Positions 1-6,239 of a stretch of DNA of 13,444 nucleotides are shown one piece after another. Under the pieces are notes generated by a model that was given only the letters and a program-made list of their open reading frames with translations, was not told where the DNA came from and ran no database searches. How positions within the stretch are numbered: the first letter of the stretch is position 1; every line of letters starts with the position of its first letter. This DNA is from JAHWKS01 sp964458385 (lineage in GTDB: Bacteria > Planctomycetota > Planctomycetia > Pirellulales > Pirellulaceae): the NCBI GenBank assembly GCA_964458385.1, contig CAYWIS010000165.1, positions 1 to 13,444 of the forward strand, in the 5' to 3' direction. The position numbers were made by a program, and so were the translations under genes.

Positions 1-1368
1 GATTACAACAAGATCAATGGCCTGGTGCGTTGGTCGGTTGGCGACGATCAGGAAGGCATCGCCATTACCGGAATGGCGTACCGCGGCGACTGGACCGCCA
101 CCAATCAGATTCCCGCCCGCGCAGTGGCCGCGGGTCTGGTGGACCGCTTTGGTTCGCTCGACCCCAGCGATGCGGGCCGGACCACGCGCGTGGGCTTCAA
201 CGCGGAATACTGGCGCGACGACGGCGACGCGGTAACGCGAGCCAACGCCTATGTGACCTACTACCAACTCGACTTGTTCTCGAACTTCACCTTCTTTTTG
301 GAAGACCCGGTCAACGGCGACCAGATTCAGCAAGTCGATGAGCGCGTCTACTCGGGCGTCAACCTGAGTCGGACGCTACGAGGCGAAGTGATGGACCACA
401 CCATCGGCTTCCAATTCCGCAACGACAACATCTACGATTTGCAGCTCAACCGCACCCGGCGCCAAGAGTTTCTCACAACGGTCCGCTCTGACGATGTGGA
501 TCAACAGAGTTACTCGCTGTATTACCTGAACGAAACGCAAGTGGCGGACAAGGTCCGCTCGTACCTGGGTGTGCGTGGCGACTTCTATCGTTTTCACGTG
601 GATCCCAACGATCCCACCGCCCGCTCCGATGAAGAATCCGATAGCATCTTCAGTCCCAAGGCGGGTCTGGTGTTCGGTCCGTGGATGGAATCCGAGATTT
701 ATCTGAACTGGGGACGCGGGTTTCACAGTAACGACGCGCGCGGTGTAACGGCGGCCGTCGACCCCGCCCGGCCGCTGGTCCCGTCGGAAGGCAGCGAGAT
801 TGGCGTTCGGTCGTGGCTCACGCGCAATTGGAACACGACCCTGGCTCTGTGGTATCTAGAGCTCGATTCGGAGTTGGTCTTTGTGGGCGACGCAGGAACG
901 ACCGAACCAGGCCCGGCCAGCCACCGCGTAGGCGTCACGTGGACCAACCACTGGCAAATCTACCGTTGGCTGACCCTCGACGCCGATTACGCCTGGGTCC
1001 GTCCTCGCTTCACCGGCGGCGAGCGGATTCCTAACGCCGTCGAGAACGTGCTGGGAGTTGGTCTCATCGCGCGTGAGCCCGAAGGCGGCCTGTTCGCCGG
1101 GTTGCGACTACGCCACTATGGCCCCGCCGCGCTAATTGAAGACAACAGCGCCCGTAGCAGCACAACCACACTAGTGAACCTGACGGCGGGCTACGACGCC
1201 GCGCCCTTCGGCCTGGCGATCGAGATATTCAACCTCTTCGACCGAGACGACAACGACATCACGTATTTCTACGAGTCGCAGCCTGCCGGCTTGCCCGCAG
1301 CGGAAGACTTCCACTTCCATCCGGTCGAGCCGATTATGGCCCGCGCTACCGTGACATGGCGATACTAA
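1..1368 (+). CDS. TonB-dependent receptor, C-terminal part (5' end outside window)
   Basis: The frame is open from base 1 and ends at TAA 1366-1368, giving the last 455 residues. Family knowledge: TonB-dependent receptors are outer-membrane beta-barrels that import siderophores, metals, vitamins or sugars using TonB/ExbBD energy. Seen here: alternating aromatic/polar strands such as ANAYVTYYQLDLF and QSYSLYYLNETQ, a strand with NWGRGFHSNDARG, the late-barrel pattern EIFNLFDRDDND, and a C-terminus ending MARATVTWRY. A terminal aromatic residue is typical for outer-membrane barrel insertion. The signal peptide, TonB box and plug lie off the left edge, so the substrate cannot be named. The first internal ATG is at 25, but the frame is open before it, so this is not the true start. 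It is the only plus-strand gene and converges on the SDR gene 50 bp away, with no convincing terminator between them. Confidence 0.88.
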   Translation, partial: DYNKINGLVRWSVGDDQEGIAITGMAYRGDWTATNQIPARAVAAGLVDRFGSLDPSDAGRTTRVGFNAEYWRDDGDAVTRANAYVTYYQLDLFSNFTFFLEDPVNGDQIQQVDERVYSGVNLSRTLRGEVMDHTIGFQFRNDNIYDLQLNRTRRQEFLTTVRSDDVDQQSYSLYYLNETQVADKVRSYLGVRGDFYRFHVDPNDPTARSDEESDSIFSPKAGLVFGPWMESEIYLNWGRGFHSNDARGVTAAVDPARPLVPSEGSEIGVRSWLTRNWNTTLALWYLELDSELVFVGDAGTTEPGPASHRVGVTWTNHWQIYRWLTLDADYAWVRPRFTGGERIPNAVENVLGVGLIAREPEGGLFAGLRLRHYGPAALIEDNSARSSTTTLVNLTAGYDAAPFGLAIEIFNLFDRDDNDITYFYESQPAGLPAAEDFHFHPVEPIMARATVTWRY

Positions 1369-1418
1369 CCGTGGCTGCGGCGCTCGTAGCGGTCAGCTTG
1401 CTTGGTGATCGAAGCGGC

Positions 1419-2234
1419 TTACGCTCGCGGGCGCCAGCCGGCGTCGGCCCACAGTTCGCGGCCGACGACCGCATTGGAAATCAGAAAGCAAATAGCGTCG
1501 GCGATTTCCTCGGTGCGGATTAATCGGCGAAGCTGGGTGAAGGGAAGAACATGCGTGGCGATGTACTCATCGCCCAAGGATCGCACCATGGCCGTGTCGG
1601 TAAAGCCAGGGTGAATCAGGGTGCACCGCACGCCGTAAAAGATCGCCTCTTGGGAAAGCGTCGCAGCGACGCCTTCCAGCCCCGCTTTGCTCGCAGCGTA
1701 GGCGATCTGTCCTTTGTTCCCCTGAGACGACACCGACCCAATCAGCTCCACCGCACCTTGCTCGTCTTCTTCCGGCTCCCAGCGCTTCAGGCCACGGCGG
1801 TGACGGTCCTCGGCAATGCGAGCCACCATCTCGAGCGCCCAGTAAACGGGAGCAATCAGATTCACCTCGGTCACTTCCCGGAAAGTGGCCAGCGGATACA
1901 CGTTGGCCCGGCCGGTGGTCTTATCCACTTTGACCGCCAGGGCGTCGCGGAGGATTCCCGCCGCGGGGACGCAAATGGTCACAATGCCATACCGGGCGGT
2001 AACGTCGTCATACACTTGGGTGCGAAAGCTCTCGTCGATGGCGTCGCCCACGTAGGCTTCGGCAAGCTGCCGGCCATGCTCCGCGTTGAGCGCATCGGCC
2101 ACTTCCCGGACACGCTCGCTGCGGTCAACCAACGCCACCATGCGGGCGCCGCGACGAATCAGTTCTCGCGCCACGGCTTCGCCAATGCCGCCGGCCGCGC
2201 CGGTCACCAATGCCACTTGATCGGAGATTTTCAT
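1419..2234 (-). CDS. Short-chain dehydrogenase/reductase (SDR), FabG-like
   Basis: A 271-residue cytoplasmic NAD(P)-dependent oxidoreductase with a Rossmann fold. Seen: the dinucleotide motif TGAAGGIG at 11-18; an acidic residue D37 at the end of the second strand, which in this family usually favours NAD(H); PAAG at 90-93 where NNAG is usual; the VNL asparagine at about 125; catalytic Y179 and K183 (YAASK); and a likely catalytic S167 in IGSVSS. The Ser-Tyr spacing is 12, one less than in E. coli FabG. A charged insert at about 140-160 (RHRRGLKRWEPEEDEQG) makes it longer than the usual 245-255 residues. The start is backed by AGGAG at 2244-2248, 9 nt upstream of the ATG, and by TGAAGGIG lying at the expected distance from it. 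A promoter is seen at 2327-2355. The substrate is unknown. It could be a 3-oxoacyl-ACP/CoA reductase or a general alcohol dehydrogenase. Confidence 0.9.
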   Translation of the reverse strand: MKISDQVALVTGAAGGIGEAVARELIRRGARMVALVDRSERVREVADALNAEHGRQLAEAYVGDAIDESFRTQVYDDVTARYGIVTICVPAAGILRDALAVKVDKTTGRANVYPLATFREVTEVNLIAPVYWALEMVARIAEDRHRRGLKRWEPEEDEQGAVELIGSVSSQGNKGQIAYAASKAGLEGVAATLSQEAIFYGVRCTLIHPGFTDTAMVRSLGDEYIATHVLPFTQLRRLIRTEEIADAICFLISNAVVGRELWADAGWRPRA

Positions 2235-2326
2235 CGAGTTGCGCTCCTGGTTGGCTGCACGCGCTGCAAGGTGTTTGCTTCGCGCGGTCGGATCGTCGAA
2301 CCGTTCCCCATCGGAGGATGCAGCCG

Positions 2327-2355
2327 AGTATGGGGCTACTTGCGGCGAATGTCAC
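2327..2355 (-). promoter_or_regulatory. Candidate sigma70-type promoter of the SDR gene
   Basis: Read on the minus strand: -35 GTGACA (2350-2355, five of six matches to TTGACA), a 17-nt spacer, then -10 CATACT (2327-2332, four of six). The predicted start near 2320 gives a leader of about 85 nt before the SDR ATG at 2234. Placement and spacing are good. The -10 match is only moderate, and this was found by eye. Confidence 0.45.
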
Positions 2356-2561
2356 GCCCTGATTGGCGGCCATAAACACCAAGCCACCGCAAGGGGCAGG
2401 CGTTGTCAAGAGCCCACGCGCCAACACGCCGCTTTCGGTACGGCAAATAGAATAGCGCACCCGGCGCAACGCAATTGGGCGCCGCCATAAACCGTTTTAG
2501 CAACCGAGCCAGTGCGGTTATTGGCCGGTGCGGCTCATCGTTCGCGGGGCGCCAAGCGTGG

Positions 2562-2731
2562 CGGCTTAGGAGCCGGGGGCTGCGTCGCCGAGGCACGACG
2601 CAAGCCCATCTTCGATGAGAGGAGCGTTTGTCAGAAAACGACGCGCCCCGCGTTGGGAGCGAAGCTCGCTCCCTTGTTAACAATCGTCTGTCGTTCTCCA
2701 CCCGCCCCACGCACATAGGGCGCGTGGGGCG
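2562..2731. other. Gene-free stretch with a run of hairpins
   Basis: The gap 2235-2749 holds no convincing gene. Its right part holds five inverted repeats in about 170 bp: CGGCT/AGCCG (2562-2575, 4-nt loop); an 11-pair stem, GGGC plus TGCGTCG (2577-2587) with CGACGCA (2596-2602) and GCCC (2604-2607), one bulged base and an 8-nt loop; CATC/GATG (2607-2617); GGGAGCGA/TCGCTCCC (2655-2673, 3-nt loop); and CGCCCCACGC/GCGTGGGGCG (2703-2731). A further 8-bp match, ACGCGCCC (2641-2648) with GGGCGCGT (2718-2725), would compete with the last hairpin. It lies downstream of the double-parvulin gene, so it may end that transcript, or it may be a dispersed palindromic repeat. Confidence 0.5.
2703..2731 (-). 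terminator. Candidate terminator hairpin of the double-parvulin gene
   Basis: A perfect 10-bp GC-rich stem (2703-2712 with 2722-2731) with a 9-nt loop starts 18 nt downstream of the parvulin stop codon on the minus strand. No U-run follows the 3' arm, so it is either a non-canonical terminator or a hairpin that protects the mRNA 3' end. Confidence 0.4.
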
Positions 2732-2749
2732 AAGAAACCAAACGAAGCG

Positions 2750-4690
2750 TTAACGCTTGGTGGGAGGCGCCGGAGCAGCGCCCGGCGGCTGCGGCCCGGC
2801 AACGCGCTTGCCAATTTGCGAGCTGCCGGTCAGGAAGTTATCAATCTGAGCCGCTTCGACCAGCCGGTCAAACTGCTCGGCCATGGCCAGCCGCAGCTTC
2901 TTCTCATGGATGTCTTTGTACAACTCGTCTTTGACGGCGTTGAAGTCGGTCACGGTCGGCTCGGTCCGGCCCAGGCACCGCATGATGATACTCTTGCCGC
3001 CGATGTTCACAATGGCCGAGAGTTCACCCGGCTTAAGGCGGAACGCTTCCTCCTCGAGCGCCGGTTGTCCGCCGTGGCGACGAATCGGAGGCACCACGCC
3101 GCCATTCGCCTGCGACACCGGCTCAATGGAGTATTGCCGGGCCAGTTGCGAGAAGAAGGCGTCGGTCGGGTTATCGCGAGCCATTTCCCACACGGTTTGA
3201 GCTTCACGCTGGGTGCCCAGCACAATCGCCAGCACTTCGACCCGCTCGCCGTAGTTGGCTTCAAAACCTTTGCGCAGGTCCTCTTCGGTTACTTGGACGT
3301 CGCCGCCCACCAGCTTCTTGAGCGCCACCGAAGGCCAGACCGCGTCGCGAATGTAGATGTCAATGGCGCGCGCGTCGCCGCCGTCGGTCATATCCTTCAG
3401 CCAGCGGTCGACATCGGGGGTCATGTCGGGCTTGAGGTAGCCAAACGCGTCAGCCGCCCGGGCAATTTCTGCGTCGATGTCTTGCTGCGTCACCGTCAGC
3501 CGACGGCGTTTGAGTTCCTGAAGCAGAATCTTGCGGTTGATCTCGCCTTGCAGCACTTCAACGCCGTGCCGCGCGATGCACTCTTCGGCCAGTTGCTGCA
3601 TGGTGAGCTTGCGGCCGTTGATCATGGCGGCCACGCCCGGCATTTGCTGTTGAAGTTTGGCGTCGTTGTAGACGTTGACAATCTCGGCGTGGTCCTGCAG
3701 CTTCTTAAACAGTTCGGTGGCGGCGTCGCGCAGCTTCTGTTCTTTGATGCGCTCCACCAGCGTTTCTTCGGCCTGCTGCTTATACTGGGGCGCCACAAAC
3801 GTGGCAGGAAGCCTGCGTTCGCACTTGAGGATGATGTGCTGGTCGCCCACGGTGATGATCGGCGAAATTTCGCCCTTCTTGAGCGAGAACGCCACACGCT
3901 CTAGCTCGGGATCGCCCACGTGCTTGCGGATCGGCGGGATCACGCCGCGAGCGCTGGCGCTGGCGCGGTCTTCGGAATGGTTCTTAGCCAGTTCGCCGAA
4001 GTTCTCAGGATCGGCAATCGCCTGCTGGCGGAGTTGCTCCGCCTTCGCCCGAGAGCTGACGGCGATCAGCCGCACCTCGACCCGCTCGCCAACTTCCGAC
4101 TCCCAAGCCTTCTCTAGCTCTTCGCGCGTGACCTGAATCTGATCGGCCACCAGCCGCCGCAGCGCCAGCGTCGGCCAGATGATGTCGCGGGCGTACTGAT
4201 CGCGGGAGATGCGTTTCTCGTCTTCAAACAGCTTGAGATAGCGCTCGGTCGTCAGGCCGAACTTGGCGGCCATGCGCTCGATTTCCATCTCAATATCTTT
4301 TTCGGTGATGACGATCCCCTTGCGTTCGCATTCTTGGAGGATCAGGTGCTTGTTCACCACCGCTTCGATCACATCGTTGGCGTGACGGCGAAGCGCTTCG
4401 TTGGCCAACTCTTGCCGAGTGATCGGCTCGGCGTTCACCACGGCTGCAATCTTGGCCTGGTTCGCCGCCTTTTCAGCAGCAATCGACTCCACCAGCGTCG
4501 GATCGGCCGGCGCTTGAGCCGGCGCCGCCGGACCCGCCTTTGGCCGCGGCGCAGCGCCCGCTGGCGCTTGAGCGATCGCCGGCGCACCCGCCGCCACTAG
4601 TGCAAGCCACGTGGTCAGCGCTAGCGCAGCGCGACCGCGAGTGATCTCCCAGGCGACGCAACCGCCGCTACGAGCATCCATGCCGACCAT
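2750..4690 (-). CDS. Exported protein with two tandem SurA/parvulin (PpiC) modules
   Basis: A probable periplasmic folding factor of 646 residues. I chose ATG 4690 because GGAGGAG (4700-4706) sits 9 nt upstream of it; an in-frame GTG at 4708 overlaps that site and would add six residues. Seen: a signal peptide with a hydrophobic core at about 21-36 and likely cleavage after AQA (about 42); an Ala/Pro-rich linker to about 64; a SurA-type helical N-domain (about 80-190); a first parvulin domain (about 200-292); a second helical domain (about 352-465); a second parvulin domain (about 482-574); and a Pro-rich tail. Both parvulin domains share GV[IV]PPIR[KR]H, then AF.LK.GE.S.I, then II..C. The early active-site His of parvulins (as in RHIL) is missing from both (VRLIAV, VLAIVL). 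The late His is present in the first (QHIILKC) but is Ser in the second (KSIIMRC). It may act mainly as a chaperone. A strong promoter lies at 4760-4789. Confidence 0.88.
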   Translation of the reverse strand: MVGMDARSGGCVAWEITRGRAALALTTWLALVAAGAPAIAQAPAGAAPRPKAGPAAPAQAPADPTLVESIAAEKAANQAKIAAVVNAEPITRQELANEALRRHANDVIEAVVNKHLILQECERKGIVITEKDIEMEIERMAAKFGLTTERYLKLFEDEKRISRDQYARDIIWPTLALRRLVADQIQVTREELEKAWESEVGERVEVRLIAVSSRAKAEQLRQQAIADPENFGELAKNHSEDRASASARGVIPPIRKHVGDPELERVAFSLKKGEISPIITVGDQHIILKCERRLPATFVAPQYKQQAEETLVERIKEQKLRDAATELFKKLQDHAEIVNVYNDAKLQQQMPGVAAMINGRKLTMQQLAEECIARHGVEVLQGEINRKILLQELKRRRLTVTQQDIDAEIARAADAFGYLKPDMTPDVDRWLKDMTDGGDARAIDIYIRDAVWPSVALKKLVGGDVQVTEEDLRKGFEANYGERVEVLAIVLGTQREAQTVWEMARDNPTDAFFSQLARQYSIEPVSQANGGVVPPIRRHGGQPALEEEAFRLKPGELSAIVNIGGKSIIMRCLGRTEPTVTDFNAVKDELYKDIHEKKLRLAMAEQFDRLVEAAQIDNFLTGSSQIGKRVAGPQPPGAAPAPPTKR

Positions 4691-4699
4691 GAGCAAACT

Positions 4700-4706
4700 C
4701 TCCTCC
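4700..4706 (-). promoter_or_regulatory. Ribosome binding site that fixes the double-parvulin start
   Basis: GGAGGAG on the minus strand, 9 nt before ATG 4690. It is the strongest Shine-Dalgarno site in the window. The upstream in-frame GTG (4706-4708) overlaps it, so that GTG is unlikely to be the real start. Confidence 0.7.
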
Positions 4707-4759
4707 ACGCGATGAGTCAGCCAAAAGCGATCGTCCGTGTGATCCTATTGGGGCGGGGA

Positions 4760-4789
4760 ACTATAAACATGCTCCCAACCCACCGTCAA
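4760..4789 (-). promoter_or_regulatory. Strong sigma70-type promoter of the double-parvulin gene
   Basis: On the minus strand: -35 TTGACG (4784-4789, five of six), an 18-nt spacer, then -10 TATAGT (4760-4765, five of six). The predicted start near 4753 gives a leader of about 63 nt that contains the GGAGGAG site. It is the best consensus match in the window and lies in the 161-bp gap between this gene and the glycosyltransferase, so the gene is probably transcribed on its own. Confidence 0.6.
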
Positions 4790-4851
4790 GGCGAATCCCC
4801 CACCGACTCGCCCTCTCGTTCCTCCAACCTACTTGTGCGTCGCCGTCGCGT

Positions 4852-5985
4852 TTACGACGCCTGGCGCCGCTTCGCCGATCGGCCGGCCGTCGCCAACTCC
4901 TCTTGGCGACGGCTCAGGCGGTGCGAAGTGGGATACTCGGCCAGCGCCTCTTGGAGCGCCTGCCGCGCTTCTTGAATCTGGCCGATTGCTTCGTGGCAAC
5001 GGCTGAGACTGACCGCGGCGATCTCGCGAATGTCGCTTAGGTGCCACACCTCGGGGTGCACCTGGCCATAGCGCCAGGCGGTATCGAGGGCCCGGATCGC
5101 CAAGTCGGTGTGCCCCTGCGTTTGCAGGTAGCCCCCCATGGCGCACAGCAGGTGGGCGTCAAGCGGAAACTCGTCGAGCGCTTCCAGACACAATGAAATC
5201 TGCGCCGGGCGACCTTTGCCCAGCGCTTCCAACGCCACTAAGAGGCCGTAGTACGCCTCGAGGCGGTCGGCGTCGCTTGCGGCGCCGGCTAATACGCGGC
5301 GATAGAGCGCTTCAGCTTGACGCGCGTCGCCGAGCGTTTGATGGGCTTCGGCCATGCAGTTCAGCAGATGCGGCTGTTCGCCGGTTTCGCGCACTTGCAG
5401 ACCCGCCAAATGCAAATTGCGTTCAGCACGGGCAAGACGGCGTTGTTCGTCATGCTCGGCCGGGCCGCGACGAATGCGGTAGGGGAGCCCTTCCACCGGG
5501 AAGCCGCGCTCCTCGAGCGACGCGCTCAGCGACTCGCGCACGCGCCCCGCAAACTGTAAATCGGGGTGATTGGGAACCAGGCGGATGCGGCCCACCTGTT
5601 CGCCCGAGATGTCGCCCTCGCCCGCTGGCGTGGTGACCAAAAGCATGTACGCCGTGGCGTGATGCGCCGAGCCGGTGACGAACTCCTTCAGAGCGGCGGC
5701 GTCTTCGGGCGAAAGGGTTTCTCCCGCGTCGAGCCACAACACCCATTGCCCGCGCACGTGCGACCAGCACTCGTTGCGGGCGGCGGAAAAGTCGTGGTCC
5801 CAAGGGCGTGTCCTGAGCACCACTTCAAATTCTTCGGCTATTTCCCGCGTGGCGTCGGTCGAGCCGGTGTCGAGAACCACAATTTCGTCGGCCGCCTCGC
5901 GGATCGACTTGAGCGTTTCGGCCAGCAGGTCTGCGGCGTCACGCACCACAAGCGCAACCGACAAACAAGGCAGTTTGGATGCCAT
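4852..5985 (-). CDS. Family 2 glycosyltransferase with C-terminal TPR repeats
   Basis: A 377-residue cytoplasmic or membrane-associated enzyme, probably transferring a sugar from a nucleotide-sugar donor to a cell-surface glycan or protein. Seen: an N-terminal GT-A fold starting CLSVALVVRDAADLL (7-21) with DEIVVLDTGSTDAT (33-46), HDFSAARN (64-71), WLDAGE (84-89), and RLVPNHPDLQFAGRVRE (135-151), which matches the R.[FV].N...F.GR..E signature of the WaaE-like/TPR-GT2 group. TPR-like helical pairs follow at about 203-236, 241-270, 280-305 and 326-352. The usual D-A-D metal-binding triplet reads D-A-G, with E89 kept. I chose ATG 5985, the first ATG ahead of the sugar-binding strand, with GGGAAGG upstream. 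An in-frame extension to 6186 encodes Arg-rich sequence unlike any GT2 N-terminus. No sugar genes are adjacent, so the substrate is unknown. Confidence 0.85.
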   Translation of the reverse strand: MASKLPCLSVALVVRDAADLLAETLKSIREAADEIVVLDTGSTDATREIAEEFEVVLRTRPWDHDFSAARNECWSHVRGQWVLWLDAGETLSPEDAAALKEFVTGSAHHATAYMLLVTTPAGEGDISGEQVGRIRLVPNHPDLQFAGRVRESLSASLEERGFPVEGLPYRIRRGPAEHDEQRRLARAERNLHLAGLQVRETGEQPHLLNCMAEAHQTLGDARQAEALYRRVLAGAASDADRLEAYYGLLVALEALGKGRPAQISLCLEALDEFPLDAHLLCAMGGYLQTQGHTDLAIRALDTAWRYGQVHPEVWHLSDIREIAAVSLSRCHEAIGQIQEARQALQEALAEYPTSHRLSRRQEELATAGRSAKRRQAS

Positions 5986-6058
5986 CGAATCGCCTTCCCT
6001 GGCGAAGCCGACGGGGCGCGCCCGCCGACAAGAAACAAAGTTCCCAGCGAAGCGCGGG

Positions 6059-6081
6059 AGTGTACCCCAACCACCCAACCC
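6059..6081 (-). promoter_or_regulatory. G-rich run next to a possible -10 box upstream of the glycosyltransferase
   Basis: On the minus strand 6065-6081 reads as four G-runs (GGG, GGG, GG, GGGG) with TT, T and TT loops, followed directly by TACACT (6059-6064), a plausible -10 box. No good -35 box is seen at 16-19 nt. The run fits the pattern for a two-tier G-quadruplex in the non-template strand. The promoter call is weak. Confidence 0.25.
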
Positions 6082-6239
6082 ACGGTAGAGCAATTGTCGC
6101 GATTGTCGGCGCGCTTTTCTTCGGCCAAAAGAGGCCGCAATTCCAAGCGTTCCCTCAAGAAGAAGCGGGAATCGTCTTGACCACACGCCTTACCCACTTC
6201 GCAGGCGCAGGGCGTGGGAAAACTTGGGAGATTCGCCAA

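Noticed and set aside
1381..1391. Short CGCT/AGCG hairpin between the receptor and SDR genes
   Set aside because: The 4-bp stem has no U-run, which is too weak to call a terminator.
1551..2375. Plus-strand open frame of 274 codons opposite the SDR gene
   Set aside because: It lies antisense to a gene with clear SDR motifs, has no recognisable domain, and is His/Arg/Gly-rich as expected from the complement of GC-rich coding sequence.
2401..2410. Perfect -35-like TTGACA on the minus strand
   Set aside because: No acceptable -10 box lies 16-18 nt downstream. The pair at 2327-2355 fits better.
2336..2716. Minus-strand open frame of 126 codons in the gap before the SDR gene
   Set aside because: It is Arg-rich, has no recognisable domain, and runs through several hairpins and the SDR promoter. 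It looks like chance in a GC-rich spacer.
2816..3904. Plus-strand open frame of 362 codons opposite the double-parvulin gene
   Set aside because: It is the complement of a well-supported coding frame, with no domain and no ribosome binding site.
5986..6186. N-terminal extension of the glycosyltransferase frame to ATG 6186
   Set aside because: The added 67 residues are Arg-rich and unlike any GT2 N-terminus, and they cross the G-rich promoter-like region. ATG 5985 fits the fold.
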